From NCBI GenBank assembly GCA_963995505.1, contig OZ023199.1, forward strand, positions 8,043,373-8,107,372: a stretch of 64,000 nucleotides of DNA. Direction: 5' to 3'. Below, piece after piece: positions 43,537 through 55,800 of this stretch. The notes under the pieces are model-generated. The model saw nothing but the letters and a program-made list of their open reading frames with translations. It was not told where the DNA came from and did not search any database. Positions within the stretch are counted from its first letter, which is position 1. Every line of letters begins with the position of its first letter. Source of the stretch: Hypericum androsaemum (lineage: Eukaryota; Streptophyta; Magnoliopsida; Malpighiales; Hypericaceae). The position numbers were made by a program, and so were the translations under genes.

Positions 43537-44091
43537 CGTGGGCCAGTCCCGGATTGGAGGCTCTCCTCTTCTCCTCCGAGAGTCTTACTCCTTCCTCCAC
43601 CATACAGCTGCACCCGACTCCAATTTGAAAGCGACATAATTCACCTTCTGTTCCTCCGTCAATTCCATACAATCAAAGTATTTTTCAACCGAATCCAGCC
43701 AGTTCAGAAACGTCTCAACATCCACATCACCGAAGAACTTCTCAATGTTCATCTTAAAAGGGCGATCCACCCTTCTATACTCTCCTCCACGCTCATAATC
43801 CTCCCTATAGGCTTCTCTTCTAGGAGCGCGTCCTAGATCACCACGTCCACCACCTCCTCTACCTCGTCCTCTCAACCCTCTCCCTCCCCTTCTCACACAA
43901 AGGGTAGCATCAGAATCTACATCCTCCTCTTCCTCTCTTTGATCATTACGTACCTCAGCTGGAGGGGGTTGCCCTACGGGTGGTTGCACCGCAAGGTTGT
44001 CCAGGCGTGTAAGGATTGCCTAAATTGCCGCCTCCATTTGGGTAAATCTCTGATTCATGTCAGGTCTTGGGGGGTCATTAGGATCGGCCAT
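43537..44091 (-). pseudogene. gag: F gag N-terminal part with two nonsense codons
   Basis: The ATG at 44091 starts 'MADPNDPPRPDMNQRF'. Codon 24 (44022-44020) is TAG where B has CAG, and a TAA at 43587-43585 replaces a Gln codon after 'WWRKE'. Gly/Arg-rich 'GRGRGGGGRGDLGRAPRR' and 'FFGDVDVETFLNWLDSVEKY' are visible between them. Both stops fit a C-to-T change on the coding strand. Confidence 0.85.
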
Positions 44092-44266
44092 AGTGCATCG
44101 GCTTTTGGGTGGTGCTTGGTGGTTAGAAATGAGACTTGGATCAGGAGATCACGAAGTCTTGTGGATCGGCTCGTAGATGGGGTCTCTCGCAACTCACCAG
44201 GTGATAACGTACACTCAATCTCAACGTAGAAGCTGAGATGGATCTCACTCAAGCTCTGATACCACT

Positions 44267-44758
44267 TAGCGTAGCACAACGAAGCGTAAGCGAAATCTCG
44301 GTGGTGGAAAACGTGAAAGTGAAAGGAATACGATAGCTTGCAACTTCCGAAGCTAAGCTAAAGGTTGCTGAAATAATTCCAGCGGTCAACTTGGACAATT
44401 CTAATAAGGAAACACGGAAAACACTCCGCAATAATGTGTTCTTCAAAAGTTTTTGGATTCAAATTCAGCTGCTCTTTATTCATTCAATTCGGACTTATAA
44501 GGAGGCGGGTTTACAGCCTACAATTATGCGGAAATAAAGGCTAAGCTCCTCCACTCCCTCTGGCCGTTTTCTCCACTTTAACCTCCCTACTTAATGACAA
44601 TTATCTGCCTTATTACATTAAAGACAAAGTCCCATCAGCTGACCCAAATTAAAACGAAATTAAAACACACAACATTAATAGCGAACAATGCCATGCACTC
44701 GTCAACTTGCTCAGGCCATGCACACGTCCCACGCACTTGTATTCGGCTTCCTACGCCA
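44267..44758 (-). repeat. F 5' LTR
   Basis: 492 bp, see the 3' LTR. The right neighbour at 44759 is E 3' LTR, entered at about base 174 of that LTR. Confidence 0.9.
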
Positions 44759-45376
44759 ATGAGGCCCACGCTAAGCCCATGCACGTGATAGAGGCTATTT
44801 TGGAAGCTTGATATGCACGCAAACTTCTGGATGCATGCGCACATGGGGAATCAGAAAGAATCAACCTATTTAGGCCGTGCATCTACTTGTTAGGACGTGC
44901 AACTATTAGTTAATCTATTAGATATTATTTGCTTAGATTATTTCCTATTTTAGTTGAATAATTCGGCCAGAATATCCTTAGATTAGGAAAGAGAGTTTTG
45001 GCCAGCCTTTGAGCTCCTTTTAAGGAGTTAGCTTGTTTAGGAATACCAAGGTACTTTGGAGCCTATATAAGGAGGTCTCCTAGCAATAAAACGGACACAA
45101 CTTTTGAGATTGATAATTTTGTGAGTTAGATACTCCTTGCGTGTTCTTGCTAATTGCTGGATTGCTTAGCTTGAGCGAAACTTTTCACTTATCAAACGAT
45201 TCATCCATCATCGTTTGTGGCATGGTTCGACTTGGACCATAGGTTCTCAAATTTCCATTGCTTGGGTTGCGGATCTTCTAGACCAAGGTTCTTGCAAGGC
45301 TCGAGTTCAGGGGTTGCGGTCTCTTCCATCCAAAGTAGCACGGTCCGTTGTGAATCTCCTGCCGAGGTTCATATCA
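44759..45376 (+). repeat. E 3' LTR, 5'-truncated
   Basis: 618 bp corresponding to 34855-35472. It ends GAGGTTCATATCA and is followed by TGTTG. Differences from the 5' copy include a multi-base change near 45045 (AGCTT to CCAAG type). Confidence 0.9.
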
Positions 45377-46587
45377 TGTTGTCCCTTTAAATGCTTCAAA
45401 GATTCATGGTCAGTATGAATCATAAATTCCTTGGGCCATAAGTAATGTTGCCATGTCTCCAATGTCCGAACCAATGCATACAACTCCTTGTCATAAGTTG
45501 TGTAATTCAAGGCTGCTCCGCTTAGCTTTTCGCTAAAATAGGCAATTGGTCGTCCTTCTTGCATGAGCACGGCGCCTATTCCGACACCTGAAGCATCACA
45601 TTCAACCTTAAACGCCTTAGAAAAGTTAGGTAACGATAATAAAGGTGCATTTGTCAACTTCTCCTTGATGAGCTGAAACGCCTTCTCTTGAGCTTCACCC
45701 CAGCTAAATCCAACGTTCTTCTTGATCACCTCAGTAAGTGGTGCGGCTAAGCTACTAAAATCTTTCACAAATCTCCTGTAGAAACTAGCTAGGCCATGGA
45801 AACTTCAGAATTTAGCAACGCTCGTGGGACTTGGCCATTCTCGAATTGCACGTATCTTTTCTTCATCGACCTGTATTCCTTTAGCACTAACAACAAAACC
45901 AAAGAAGACAAGCTTATCTGTGCAAAAGGTGCACTTCTTCAAGTTAGCAAACAATTGATCCTTTCTAAGTGCATTTAGAACAGATTTCAAATGTTCCATG
46001 TGATCCTCCATGCTCTTGCTATAAATAAGTATATCATCAAAATAAACGACTACAAATTTGCCAATAAATGGACGTAAAACATGATTCATGAGCCGCATAA
46101 ATGTACTAGGAGCATTAGACAACCCGAATGGCATGACCATCCATTCATATAATCCATATTTCGTTTTAAAGGTTGTCTTCCACTCATCTCCTTCTTTCAT
46201 TCTAATTTGATGATAACCACTCTTCAAGTCAATTTTAGAAAACATGCTCGGTCCATGCAGTTCATCTAGCATGTCATCTAAATGAGGAATAGGGTGACGA
46301 TATTTTACCGTTATGTTGTTGACTGCTCGACAATCAACACACATCCTCCATGATCCATCCTTCTTAGACACAAGTAGGACTGGCACGGCACAAGGACTCA
46401 TGCTCTCTCTCACGTACCCTTTCTCCAATAGTTCATTGACTGGTCGCTCAAGTTCCTTTGTTTCCTCGGGATTGCTCGTATATGCGAGACGATTAGGTAT
46501 GGAAGCTCCCGGAACCAAGTCAATTTGGTGCTCAATCCCTCGGATAGGTGGTAACCCTGATGGTAGCTCGTTGGGGAATACATCCTC
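45377..46587 (-). pseudogene. pol: C'' pol: RT and RNase H part
   Basis: The minus strand from 46587 encodes '[19 protein letters not shown]', '[20 protein letters not shown]', '[19 protein letters not shown]' and '[20 protein letters not shown]' up to '[14 protein letters not shown]', where E interrupts. It is broken near 45800 ('PSPTSVAKF' then stop). The 46587 edge is the insertion point of element H (expected duplication TCCTC, 46583-46587). The preceding part of C'' (5' LTR, gag, protease) is outside the window. Confidence 0.85.
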
Positions 46588-47358
46588 TGAAATGAACCTC
46601 GGCAGGAGGCTCACAACGGACCGTGCTACTTTGGATGGAACAGACCGCAACCCACGAACTCGAGCCTTGCCAGAACCTTGGTTTGGAAGAACCGCAACCC
46701 AAGAAATGAAATTTCGTGAACCTTTGGTCCAAGTCGAATCACGCCACAAACGATGATGGAAGAATCGTTTGATAAGTGAAAGTTGCGCTCAAGCTAAGCA
46801 AGCCAGGAATTAGCAAGAACACACAAGGAGTATCTTACCTCACAAGAAAGAATTCAATCTCAAAAGTTTTTTGCCCCTTTTTATTGTTAGGAGACCTCCT
46901 TATATAGGCTCCAAAGTACCAAAGTATTCCTAAACAAGCTAACTCCTAAAAAGGAGTTCAAGGGTTGGCCAAAACTCTCTTTCCTAATCTAAGGAGATTC
47001 TGGCCGAATTATTTCAACTAAACAAGAAATAATCTAAGCAAATAATATCTAATAGAATAACTAATAGCTGCACGTCCAAAACAAGTGGATGCACGGACTA
47101 AATAGGCTGATTCTTCTTGATTCTCCATGTGCGCATGCATCTAGAAGCTTACGTGCATGTCAAGCTTCCAAAATAGCCTCTATCACGTGCATGGGCTTTG
47201 CATGGGCCTCATGTACGTCCTTGCACTTGTACGCATTGGCTTGAGCCCAGACTTCTTGCATTAATCCATTAAGTTCCGCTTGAAATGTTTTTGCCCTTGC
47301 TCGTGTCACCGGCCCAATTGGTACTTGCACTTGCTGTGAGTCTTGTAGCTTCACATCA
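46588..47358 (-). repeat. H 3' LTR
   Basis: 771 bp. Related to the E LTR in R/U5 ('GGACCGTGCTACTTTGGATG' complement) and to E/A2 in the U3 coding tail. The terminus on the element strand is TTTCA, a change from TATCA. Confidence 0.8.
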
Positions 47359-47918
47359 TTTCCCTCCGCTTGAAAAGGATTTGTCCTCAAATCGTCACCT
47401 ACATCAAACGGACTCAAATCAGCAACATTGAAAGAAGCACTAACACTATACTCACCTGGCAGGTCAAGCTTGTAGGCATTGTCATTGATGCGTTCAAGCA
47501 CTTGAAACGGACCATGTCCTCGTGGTAGAACGTCGTTGCGTGGGAAAGCGTTCCTTTCTCATGTGCAACCAGACCCAATCACCAGGCCCAAAGACAACCT
47601 TGTGCCGTCCTTTGTTTGCTTATCTTGCATAGTGCTCCGTTCGTTTCTCTATGTTCATTCGCGCCCTCTCATGCAGTTGCTTGACAAATTCAGCCTTCCT
47701 CTTGCCATCTAAGTTAACATGCTCACTCGAAGGCAAAGGTGATAAATCCAATGGAGTCAAAGGATTAAATCCATAAACAAGCTCAAATGGTGACAATTGA
47801 GTAGCAGTTTGTTATGCTTGATAAGTGCTCTCAATAAAGTAGACAAAGTCCTATTTACAACTTCAGTTTGACCATCAGTTTGTGGATGACAGGTAGTAGA
47901 AAATAACAACTTGGTACT
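47359..47918 (-). pseudogene. pol: H pol end: integrase remnant and C-terminal tail
   Basis: '[20 protein letters not shown]' (integrase around the catalytic Glu) at 47918-47830; then a deletion at 'LIKHN'; '[10 protein letters not shown]'-type and GPF-module remnants in shifted frames (~47500-47700, e.g. a loss near 47520-47530); and an open end '[20 protein letters not shown]' continuing through the LTR tail '[12 protein letters not shown]' to a stop at 47160. Degenerate. Confidence 0.75.
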
Positions 47919-48427
47919 TGCCGTAGGACGAATCACAATAAGCAAGAACTCCCTCAGCCAGCCTGCTTGTGCATTGGACGTGTGCATGGCGAGCATGGAT
48001 TTTGTGTTTTCAATTATTGCAATCTCTGTCCAGAACATGTTTAAATTTCGTGTTTAATTTCGTGGCTGTAATAAGGCAAATTAAATGCCAATTAGTGGAG
48101 GATAAAGAGGAGGTTACAGACAGGAGGAGTGTGAGAAGGCTCGCCATAACTCCCGCCTTAACTCCCGCCTTCTATTTGTATCTTGCGAAGGGAAATAACG
48201 GACAGACAATTTTTATCCAAAAAAAACACGAGTAAGTGAGTTGAGAGCGCTGCGTGCGTGAGAGTGGTCTACCTTGGCCATTGGTTGGCTGCTTGTGGAC
48301 TCAAGCACACCTTCCATCTTGTTTCGGAAGATTCAAGTGGAAGTGTCTATTGTTTTATTTCTTTCTGTTTGTTCGGAGCCTTGTTTACTTTACGTGTAGA
48401 ATAGCACGCTTCCATTGTGCTACATCA
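47919..48427 (+). repeat. G 5' LTR
   Basis: 509 bp, begins TGCCGTAGGACGAATC and ends GTGCTACATCA. Shares start, end and several internal blocks with the D LTR (18069-18552). Confidence 0.85.
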
Positions 48428-48603
48428 AGTGGTATCAGAGCTGCTGAGTGAGATCCATCTCAGCTTCTACGTTGAGATTGAGTGCATGTTATCACCCGGT
48501 GAGTTGCGAGAGACCCCATCTACGAGCCGATCCACAAGACTTCGTGATCTCCTGATCTAAGTCTCATTTTTAACCACCTAGCACCACCAAAAGCCGATGC
48601 ACT

Positions 48604-49431
48604 ATGGCCGACCCTAATGACATCCCAAGACCCGACATGAATCAGAGATTCACTCAAATGGAGGCGGCAATTCAGGCAATCCTTACACGCCTGGAAAACC
48701 TTACGGTGCAACAACCCGTAGGGCAACCCCCTCCAGTTGAGGTACGTAATGATCAAAGAGAGGAAGGGAGAGGATGTAGATTCTAATGCTACCCTTAATG
48801 TGAGAAGGGGAGGGAGAGGGTTGAGGGGACGAGGTAGAGGAGGTAGTAGACATGGTGATCTAGGACGTGCTCCTGGAAGAGAAGCCTATAGGGAGGATTA
48901 TGAGCGTGGAGAAGCGTATCGAAGGGTGGATCGCCCTTTTAAGATGAACATCGAGAAGTTCTTTGGTGATGTTGATGTTGAGGGGTTCTTGAATTGCCTA
49001 GACTCCGTTGAGAAGTATTTTGACTGTATGGACCTTACGGAGGAGCAGAAGGTCAGTTATGTAGCCTTCAAACTTGAGTCTGGAGCCGCTGTTTGGTGGA
49101 GAAAGGAGCAAGAGATGAGGAGGAGAAGAGGAGATCGACCAATCAGAGACTGGCCTACAATGGAGCAGGCATTTCGTGAAAGGTTTCTCCTTGTTTATTA
49201 TCACCAAACATTGTACACACAGTTCCTGACTTGCACTCAAGGGACTAGAACTGTGGAAGAATATGTCTCTGAGTTTATGAGGTTGGCATCTCGTAATGAC
49301 ATAGAAGAGAACGAGGATCAGATGATAGCACGTTTTGTTGAAGGTCTGAGTTACGAGATCAAAGGTAGGATGGAGTTTGACACCTTCCTGTTCTTCAACG
49401 ATGCTTGTGCGAAGGCAAGAAAAATAGGTGG
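48604..49431 (+). pseudogene. gag: G gag, frameshifted and interrupted
   Basis: Starts 'MADPNDIPRPDMNQRFTQME'. A frame change near 48765 (in an AGAGGAAGGGAGAGG run) ends the first frame; the second continues 'VDSNATLNVRRGGRGLRG', 'FFGDVDVEGFLNCLDSVEKY', 'WWRKEQEMRRRRGD' and 'IEENEDQMIARFVEGLSYEI' to 'FFNDACAKARKIGG', where C3 is inserted. The CCHC knuckle and pol are not in the window. Confidence 0.85.
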
Positions 49432-50169
49432 TGATATGAATCCCGTCAGGAACTCGCACCAACTCGGACCGTCTACTCTAGGATGATGGTTGATCTTGAC
49501 CCGTCGCTTTGCGCCTTGCACCGAACCTTAGTGTTGGTTAACTTGACCCGTAGCAATGGTGAGAACGCGAACCTTGATCTTGAATCGAATACGCCACAAA
49601 CGGAGATGGAAATTCCGTTTGATAAGTACAAACGCCCTAGCTAAGCAATCCAGCCCACAAGGACAACCAGAGTATCAAATCTCACGAATTTTCTTATGCC
49701 AAAAAGTGATGCCCCTTTATTGAATTCGTGGCCCTCCTTATATAGAGGTTAAAACTGACCTGGATAGACTCCAAAGTCAACAAGATAAGTTCTGAAGAGC
49801 TCCAAACTCATCATACTACTTAAACTAGTTCTAAAACGAATGTTTATCCTAAGAATTGAAAAACACAATCATTATCCACTATTGGATAACTCTTATTCCT
49901 AAAAAGTTATAAAAAGTTTGGATAACTCTTATTCCTAAAAAGTAGGAATCTTGGTTCTACTCCTTTAGGCGTCCAAAATAACTCCAATCACGTGCATGGG
50001 CTTTGTATGGACGTCCACGGGCTTACACGAACTGGTTGTAGTCCAAATCCCTTGAATTAATCCGTTGAGCTCATCTTGAAGCGTCTTTGCTCTTGCTCTT
50101 GTGATTGGTCCAAGTGGAACTCGAACTGGTTGTGGGTCTTGTAGCTCCATAGTGGACGTGTTCACATCA
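49432..50169 (-). repeat. C3 3' LTR
   Basis: 738 bp, same family as C' (19753-20500). Begins TGATGTGAACACGTC and ends GGGATTCATATCA on the element strand. Its U3 encodes the polyprotein tail. Inserted in G gag with expected duplication GGTGG (49427-49431). Confidence 0.9.
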
Positions 50170-52009
50170 TTCCCCCTCTCTTGAAAAGGATTTGCCCTCA
50201 AATCTTCACCTACATCAAACGGGCTTAAGTCAGCAACATTAAAAGAAGCACTTACATTATACTCACCCGGCAGGTCAAGCTTATAAGCATTATCATTGAT
50301 GCGCTCTAAAACTTGGAAGGGACCATCCCCACGGGGTAGCAATTTTGAACGCCGTTGCGCGGGAAACCGTTCCTTCCTCATATGCAACCAAACCCAATCA
50401 CCAGGCTCAAAGACAACTTTGTGTCGCCCTTTATTCGCTTGTCTTGCGTAGTGCTCTGTTCGTTTCTCAATGTTCATTCTCGCCTTCTCATGCAGTTGCT
50501 TGACAAATTCAGCCTTCTTCTTGCCATCTAAGTTAAGATACTCATTCGAAGGCAAAGGTGATAAATCTAGTGGGGTCAGAGGATTAAATCCATACACAAG
50601 TTCAAACGGTGAGAATTGAGTAGCAGAATGAACAGATCGATTATAAGCAAACTCAACATGTGGCAAACAATCTTCCCAAGCTTTAATGTTTTGCTTAATG
50701 AGCGCTCTTATCAGTGTAGACAAAGTCCTATTCACAACTTCTGTTTGTCCATCAGTTTGTGGATGACAAGTAGTAGAAAATAATAACTTGGTACCTAACT
50801 TACACCACAAAGTCTTCCAAAAGTAGCTTAAGAACTTAGTATCTCTATCTGAAATGATCGTTCTAGGCATGCCATGTAGTCTTACAACTTCCCGAAAGAA
50901 CATATCAACAATATGTGAGGCATCATCAGTTTTATGACATGGAATAAAATGTGCCATCTTAGAAAACCTATCCACCACGACGAAAATTGAATCTCTACCA
51001 CGTTTAGTCCTAGGAAGTCCTAGCACAAAGTCCATAGAAATATCAATCCAAGGCTCACTAGGTATAGGTAGAGGAGTGTATAATCCGTGGGGTTTTACCT
51101 TAGACTTAGCTTACTTGCAAGTGATGCAACGTCCACAAATTCTCTCAACGTCGCGCTTCATGTGCGGCCAGTGGAAGTGCTCTTGTAAAATTGCTAAAGT
51201 CTTTGCTATTCCAAAATGTCCCATCAATCCACCTCCGTGTGCCTCTTGTATCAACAGTTCTCGCATGGAACAATTAGGCAAACAAAGCTTATTCTCACGA
51301 AATAAGTACCCTTCATTCCGAAAGAACTTACCAGACGCACTCCTCTCGGTTTCACGAAACATATCACCAAAGTCAGTATCGTTAGCGTATAACTCTTTAA
51401 TGCGTTCAAATCCAAGTAGTTTTGCATCAAGAGTTGAGATCAAAACATACCTTCGTGACAGTGCATCGGCTACTACGTTTTCCTTACCTTGCTTGTAGCG
51501 TATGACATAAGGAAACGTCTCAATAAATTCAACCCAACGTGCATGCCTTTTATTCAGCTTATGTTGACGCTTTAAATGCTTCAAAGATTCATGGTCAGTA
51601 TGAATCACAAATTCCTTGGGCCATAAGTAATGTTGCCATGTCTCCAATGTCCGAACCAATGCATACAACTCCTTGTCGTAAGTTGGGTAATTCAAGGCTG
51701 CTCCGCTTAGCTTTTCGCTAAAGTAGGCAATTGGTCGTCCTTCTTACATGAGCACGGCGCCTATTCCAACACCTGAAGCATCACACTCAACCTCAAACGC
51801 CTTAGAAAAGTTAGGTAACGATAATAAAGGTGCATTGGTCAACTTCTCCTTGATGAGCTGAAACGCCTTCTCTTGAGCTTCACCCCAGCTAAATCCAACG
51901 TTCTTCTTGATCACCTCAGTAAGTGGTGCGGCTAAGCTACTAAATTCTTTCACAAATCTCCTGTAGAAACTAGCTAGGCCATGAAAACTTCGGACTTTAG
52001 CAACGCTTG
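49965..52009 (-). pseudogene. pol: C3 pol 3' part (RNase H, integrase, U3 tail), two nonsense codons
   Basis: From 52009 (A3 insertion point): '[20 protein letters not shown]', RNase H '[13 protein letters not shown]', then TAA in place of the Gln codon of 'MQEGRP' (~51747), '[20 protein letters not shown]', integrase zinc finger 'CGRCITCK', and again TAA in place of Gln (~51112) before 'AKSKVKPHG'. The rest (49965-51035) holds the catalytic D, D, E ('[11 protein letters not shown]', 'IISDRDTKF', 'TEVVNRT'), GPF module and tail '[13 protein letters not shown]'. Apart from the two stops the frame is good. Confidence 0.9.
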
Positions 52010-52814
52010 TGATATGAATCTCCGCGGAAAAGATTCACAACTCGGACCGTTTGTTACTTTAGAATGGAACAGATCACAACTCACAAGAACTTACACGAAC
52101 TAAGGCACGAATTTGTACCTCAACCCGCTGCAAGGGCTTCTGAACCTTGACCTAAGGTCGTATCACGCCACAAACGGGGATGGAATATCCGCTTGATAAG
52201 TGAAGGATAAATTCTGGCCAAGACGACTCACCAGCCTAAGCAAGAACAAACGAGTATCAAACTCTCAACTAGCCAATGCTAAGTATTTCCGAATTGTATG
52301 TGTACGTTTTATTGCTAGGAGTCCTCTTTATATAGGCTCCCAAAGTACCAAAATATTCCTAAACAAGCTAACTCCTTAAAAAGGAGTTCAAAGGCTGGCC
52401 AAAACTCTCTTTCCTATTCTAAGGAGATTCTGGCCGAATTATTCAACTAAAATAGGAAATAATCTAAACAAATAATATCTAATAGAATAACAATTAATTG
52501 CACGTCCTAACAAGAAGATGCATGGCCTAAATAGGTTGATTCTTGCTGATTCTCCATGTGCGCATGCATCCAGAAGTTGGTGTGCATATTAAGCTTCCAA
52601 AATAGCCTCTATCACGTGCATGGGCTTTGCATGTGCCTCATGCACGTCCTTGCACTTGTACGCACCAACTTGAGCCCAAACTTCTTGCATTAGTCCATTG
52701 AAATCAGATTGCAACTTCCTAGCTCGTGCTCTTGTCATTGGCCCAATTGGAACTTGAACTTGCTGCGAGTCTACAAGCTTGATAGTAGGTGCGTCCTTAG
52801 GCTTGCTCACATCA
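52010..52814 (-). repeat. A3 3' LTR
   Basis: 805 bp. Supplies the last ~75 codons of gag-pol. The TATA box complement TTTATATAGG is near 52327. Confidence 0.95.
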
Positions 52815-55800
52815 GTCCCCTCCTCTTGAAAAGGATTTGTCCTCAAATCATCACCTACATCAAACGGACTCAAGTCAGCCACGTTAAACGAAGCACTTAC
52901 ATTATACTCACCCGGAAGGTCTAGCTTGTAGGCATTATCATTGATGCGTTCGATCACTTGGAATGGACCATCTCCCCGTGGTAGCAACTTTGAACGTCTT
53001 TGTACAGGAAAACGCTCCTTCCTCATATGTAGCCAAACCCAATCTCCCGGCTCAAAGACAACCTTGTGCCTTCCTTTGTTTGCTTGCCTTGCATAGTGCT
53101 CCGTGCGCTTCTCGATGTTCATTCTTGCTTTCTCATGTAACTGCTTGACAAATTCAGCTTTCTTCTTGCCATCTAAGTTAACTTGCTCACTCGAAGGTAG
53201 AGGTGATAAATCCAATGGAGTCAAAGGATTAAATCCATAAACAAGCTCAAATGGTGAGAATTGAGTAGCAGAATGGACAGAACGATTATAAGCAAACTCA
53301 ACATGAGGCAAACATTCTTCCCAAGTCTTAATGTTATGCTTAATGAGTGCTCTCAAAAGTGTAGACAAAGTCCTATTCACTACTTCAGTTTGACCATCAG
53401 TTTGAGGATGACAAGTAGTAGAAAACAACAACTTAGTACCTAACTTGCACCACAAGGTCTTCCAAAAGTAACTTAGGAACTTAGCATCTCTATCAGAGAT
53501 AATTGTCCTAGGCATGCCATGCAACCTAACAACCTCTCTAAAGAACAAATCAGCAATGTTTGAAGCATCATCAGTCTTATGACATGGAATGAAATGTGCC
53601 ATCTTAGAAAACCTATCCACTACCACAAAAATTGAATCTCTTCCACGCTTAGTCCTAGGTAGGCCTAACACAAAATCCATAGAGATATCAATCCAGGGCT
53701 CACTAGGTATAGGTAGTGGGGTGTACAAACCATGGGGTTTTACCTTTGACTTGGCTTGCTTGCAAGTGATGCAACGACCACAAACTCTCTCAACGTCTCT
53801 CTTCATGTGTGGCCAAAAGAAATGATCTTGTAGCATTGCCAAGGTCTTTGCAATTCCAAAATGCCCCATTAAGCCACCTCCATGTGCCTCCTGAATTAGT
53901 AATTCTCGCATCGAACAATTAGGCACACAAAGTTTGTTTTCACGAAATAGGTAACCTTCATTACGAAAGAACTTACCAAATGCACTTCTTTCAGTTGATC
54001 TAAACAACTCGCCAAAATCAACATCATCAACATACATCTCCTTAATGTGTTCAAAGCCAAGTAGTTTAGCATCAAGAGTTGAGATCAAGGCGTACCTTCG
54101 TGATAGTGCATCAGCCACTACATTTTCCTTACCTTGCTTGTAGCGAATGACATAAGGAAATGTCTCAATGAATTCCACCCATCGTGCATGCCTCTTGTTC
54201 AGCTTGTGTTGCCCCTTTAAGTGCTTGAGTGACTCATGATCAGTGTGAATCACGAACTCCTTGGGCCACAAATAATGCTGCCATGTCTCCAATGCTCGAA
54301 CTAGTGCGTACAACTCCTTGTCATAGGTCGGGTAATTCAAGGTTGCACCACTTAGTTTCTCACTAAAGTATGCAATAGGTCTTCCTTCTTGCATAAGGAC
54401 AGCTCCAATTCCTACACCAGAAGCATCACACTCTATTTCAAAAGTCTTAGAGAAATTAGGTAAAGCTAACAAGGGTGCATTAGTCAACTTCCCTTTCAGT
54501 AGTTGGAAAGCCTTCTCTTGAGCTTCTCCCCAAGTAAAGCCCACGTTCTTCTTGATGACTTCAGTTATGGGTGCGGCTATGCTACTAAAGTCCTTCACAA
54601 ATCTCCTATAAAAACTAGCTAGTCCATGAAAGCTCCTAACATTAGCAACACTTGTAGGGCTTGGCCATTCACGGATAGCTCGGATCTTTTCTTCATCAAC
54701 CTGTATTCCGTTAGCTCCAACAACAAAACCCAAGAATACAAGCTTATCCGTACAAAAGGTGCACTTCTTCAAGTTAGCAAACAATTGTTCTTCTCTAAGT
54801 GCATCTAAGACAGATTTCAAATGTTCTAGATGATCCCCCACGTTCTTGCTATAGATGAGTATATCATCAAAGTAAACAACTACAAATTTACCAATGAATG
54901 GACGTAGAACATGATTCATGAGTCGCATAAACGTGCTAGGTGCGTTGGACAAACCAAATGGCATGACCATCCACTCATACAACCCATACTTAGTTTTAAA
55001 AGCAGTCTTCCACTCATCTCCTTCTTTCATCCTAATTTGATGATAACCACTCTTCAAATCAATCTTAGAAAACATGCAAGAACCATGCAACTCATCTAAC
55101 ATGTCATCTAAACGAGGGATAGGGTGACGATATTTTACCGTTATGTTGTTGACTGCTCGGCAATCAACACACATTCTCCATGTTTTATCCTTCTTGGGCA
55201 CAAGTAGGACTGGAACAGCACATGGACTCATGCTCTCTCTTACGTACCCTTTCTCCAACAGCTCGTTGACTTGCTTCTCAAGCTCCTTTGTCTCTTCAGG
55301 ATTGCTTCTATATGCGGGACGGTTAGGTATGGTAGCTCCTGGGACAAAGTCTATTTGATGTTCAATCCCACGAATAGGTGGCAAACCAGGTGGTAGCTCG
55401 TCGGGAAAGACATCCTTGTAATCCTGCAAAAGAGACACAACCGTACTAGGTACATGTGGTTCAAGCTCGTTAGTGTTTAAAAGTGCCTCCCTATACCGAA
55501 GTAAGATCATAGGCTTCTTTGTAAAGCACGCTTGCTTAATATCACTTGTTCCCACATAGTAACTCTTTTTCCAACTCTCGTTTTTTCTCTCTTTGGCCGT
55601 TTTAATTTCTGTTTTTCCGGCTTCTTTTGTTTTCTCAATCTTTTCCTCTCCATTGGCCGTTTTTCTTATCTTTTTTTCGGCTTCTTCTCTCCTCTCATTC
55701 TTTTTCTTCTTGTCACGCTCTCTTTGCTCATCACTTTCTTTTTGCAACTGACGTTGATCTTCACAAACTTGTGATGGTGACAAGGGTGCCAAGGTGATTA

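Larger units (their letters stand above)
39731..44758 (-). mobile_element. Ty3/gypsy element F (in E; flanks do not match)
   Basis: Minus-strand element, 5,028 bp. LTRs 39731-40222 (3') and 44267-44758 (5'), 492 bp each, with about 5 differences (~1%). Primer site complement TCTGATACCACT at about 44256-44266; polypurine tract complement TCCTCCCCTTCTTG at 40223. Gag and pol resemble B and D. Left flank GTTTT and right flank ATGAG are not a duplication, and the E sequence on the two sides is not contiguous. On the element strand the LTRs end TA rather than CA. Confidence 0.9.
34682..45376 (+). mobile_element. Ty3/gypsy element E (inserted in C''; contains F)
   Basis: 5' LTR 34682-35472 (791 bp) and a partial 3' LTR 44759-45376 (618 bp). 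TGTTG flanks both ends (34677-34681, 45377-45381). Family A-like gag ('MSYEDQREKECTLADVGLKV') and pol, but heavily damaged, and all of integrase plus the first ~173 bp of the 3' LTR are missing where F sits. I count about 13 differences over the 618 shared LTR bases (~2%), making E older than B and F. Confidence 0.9.
46588..47918 (-). mobile_element. Ty3/gypsy element H, 3' part
   Basis: Minus-strand element: 3' LTR 46588-47358 (771 bp; begins TGATGTGAAGCTAC and ends GAGGTTCATTTCA on its own strand), then a pol end up to 47918, where element G enters. The LTR resembles E with an A-like tail. The 5' half is presumably beyond the window. Confidence 0.8.
47919..49431 (+). mobile_element. Ty3/gypsy element G, 5' part
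   Basis: 5' LTR 47919-48427, leader with primer site TGGTATCAGAGC (48430) and palindrome, gag from 48604, interrupted at 49431 by element C3. Same LTR family as D. Expected duplication GTACT (47914-47918); the right side is beyond the window. Confidence 0.85.

Noticed and set aside
44594..44844. Small ORFs on both strands at the F LTR / E LTR junction
   Set aside because: They lie in LTR sequence, overlap each other and span an element boundary.
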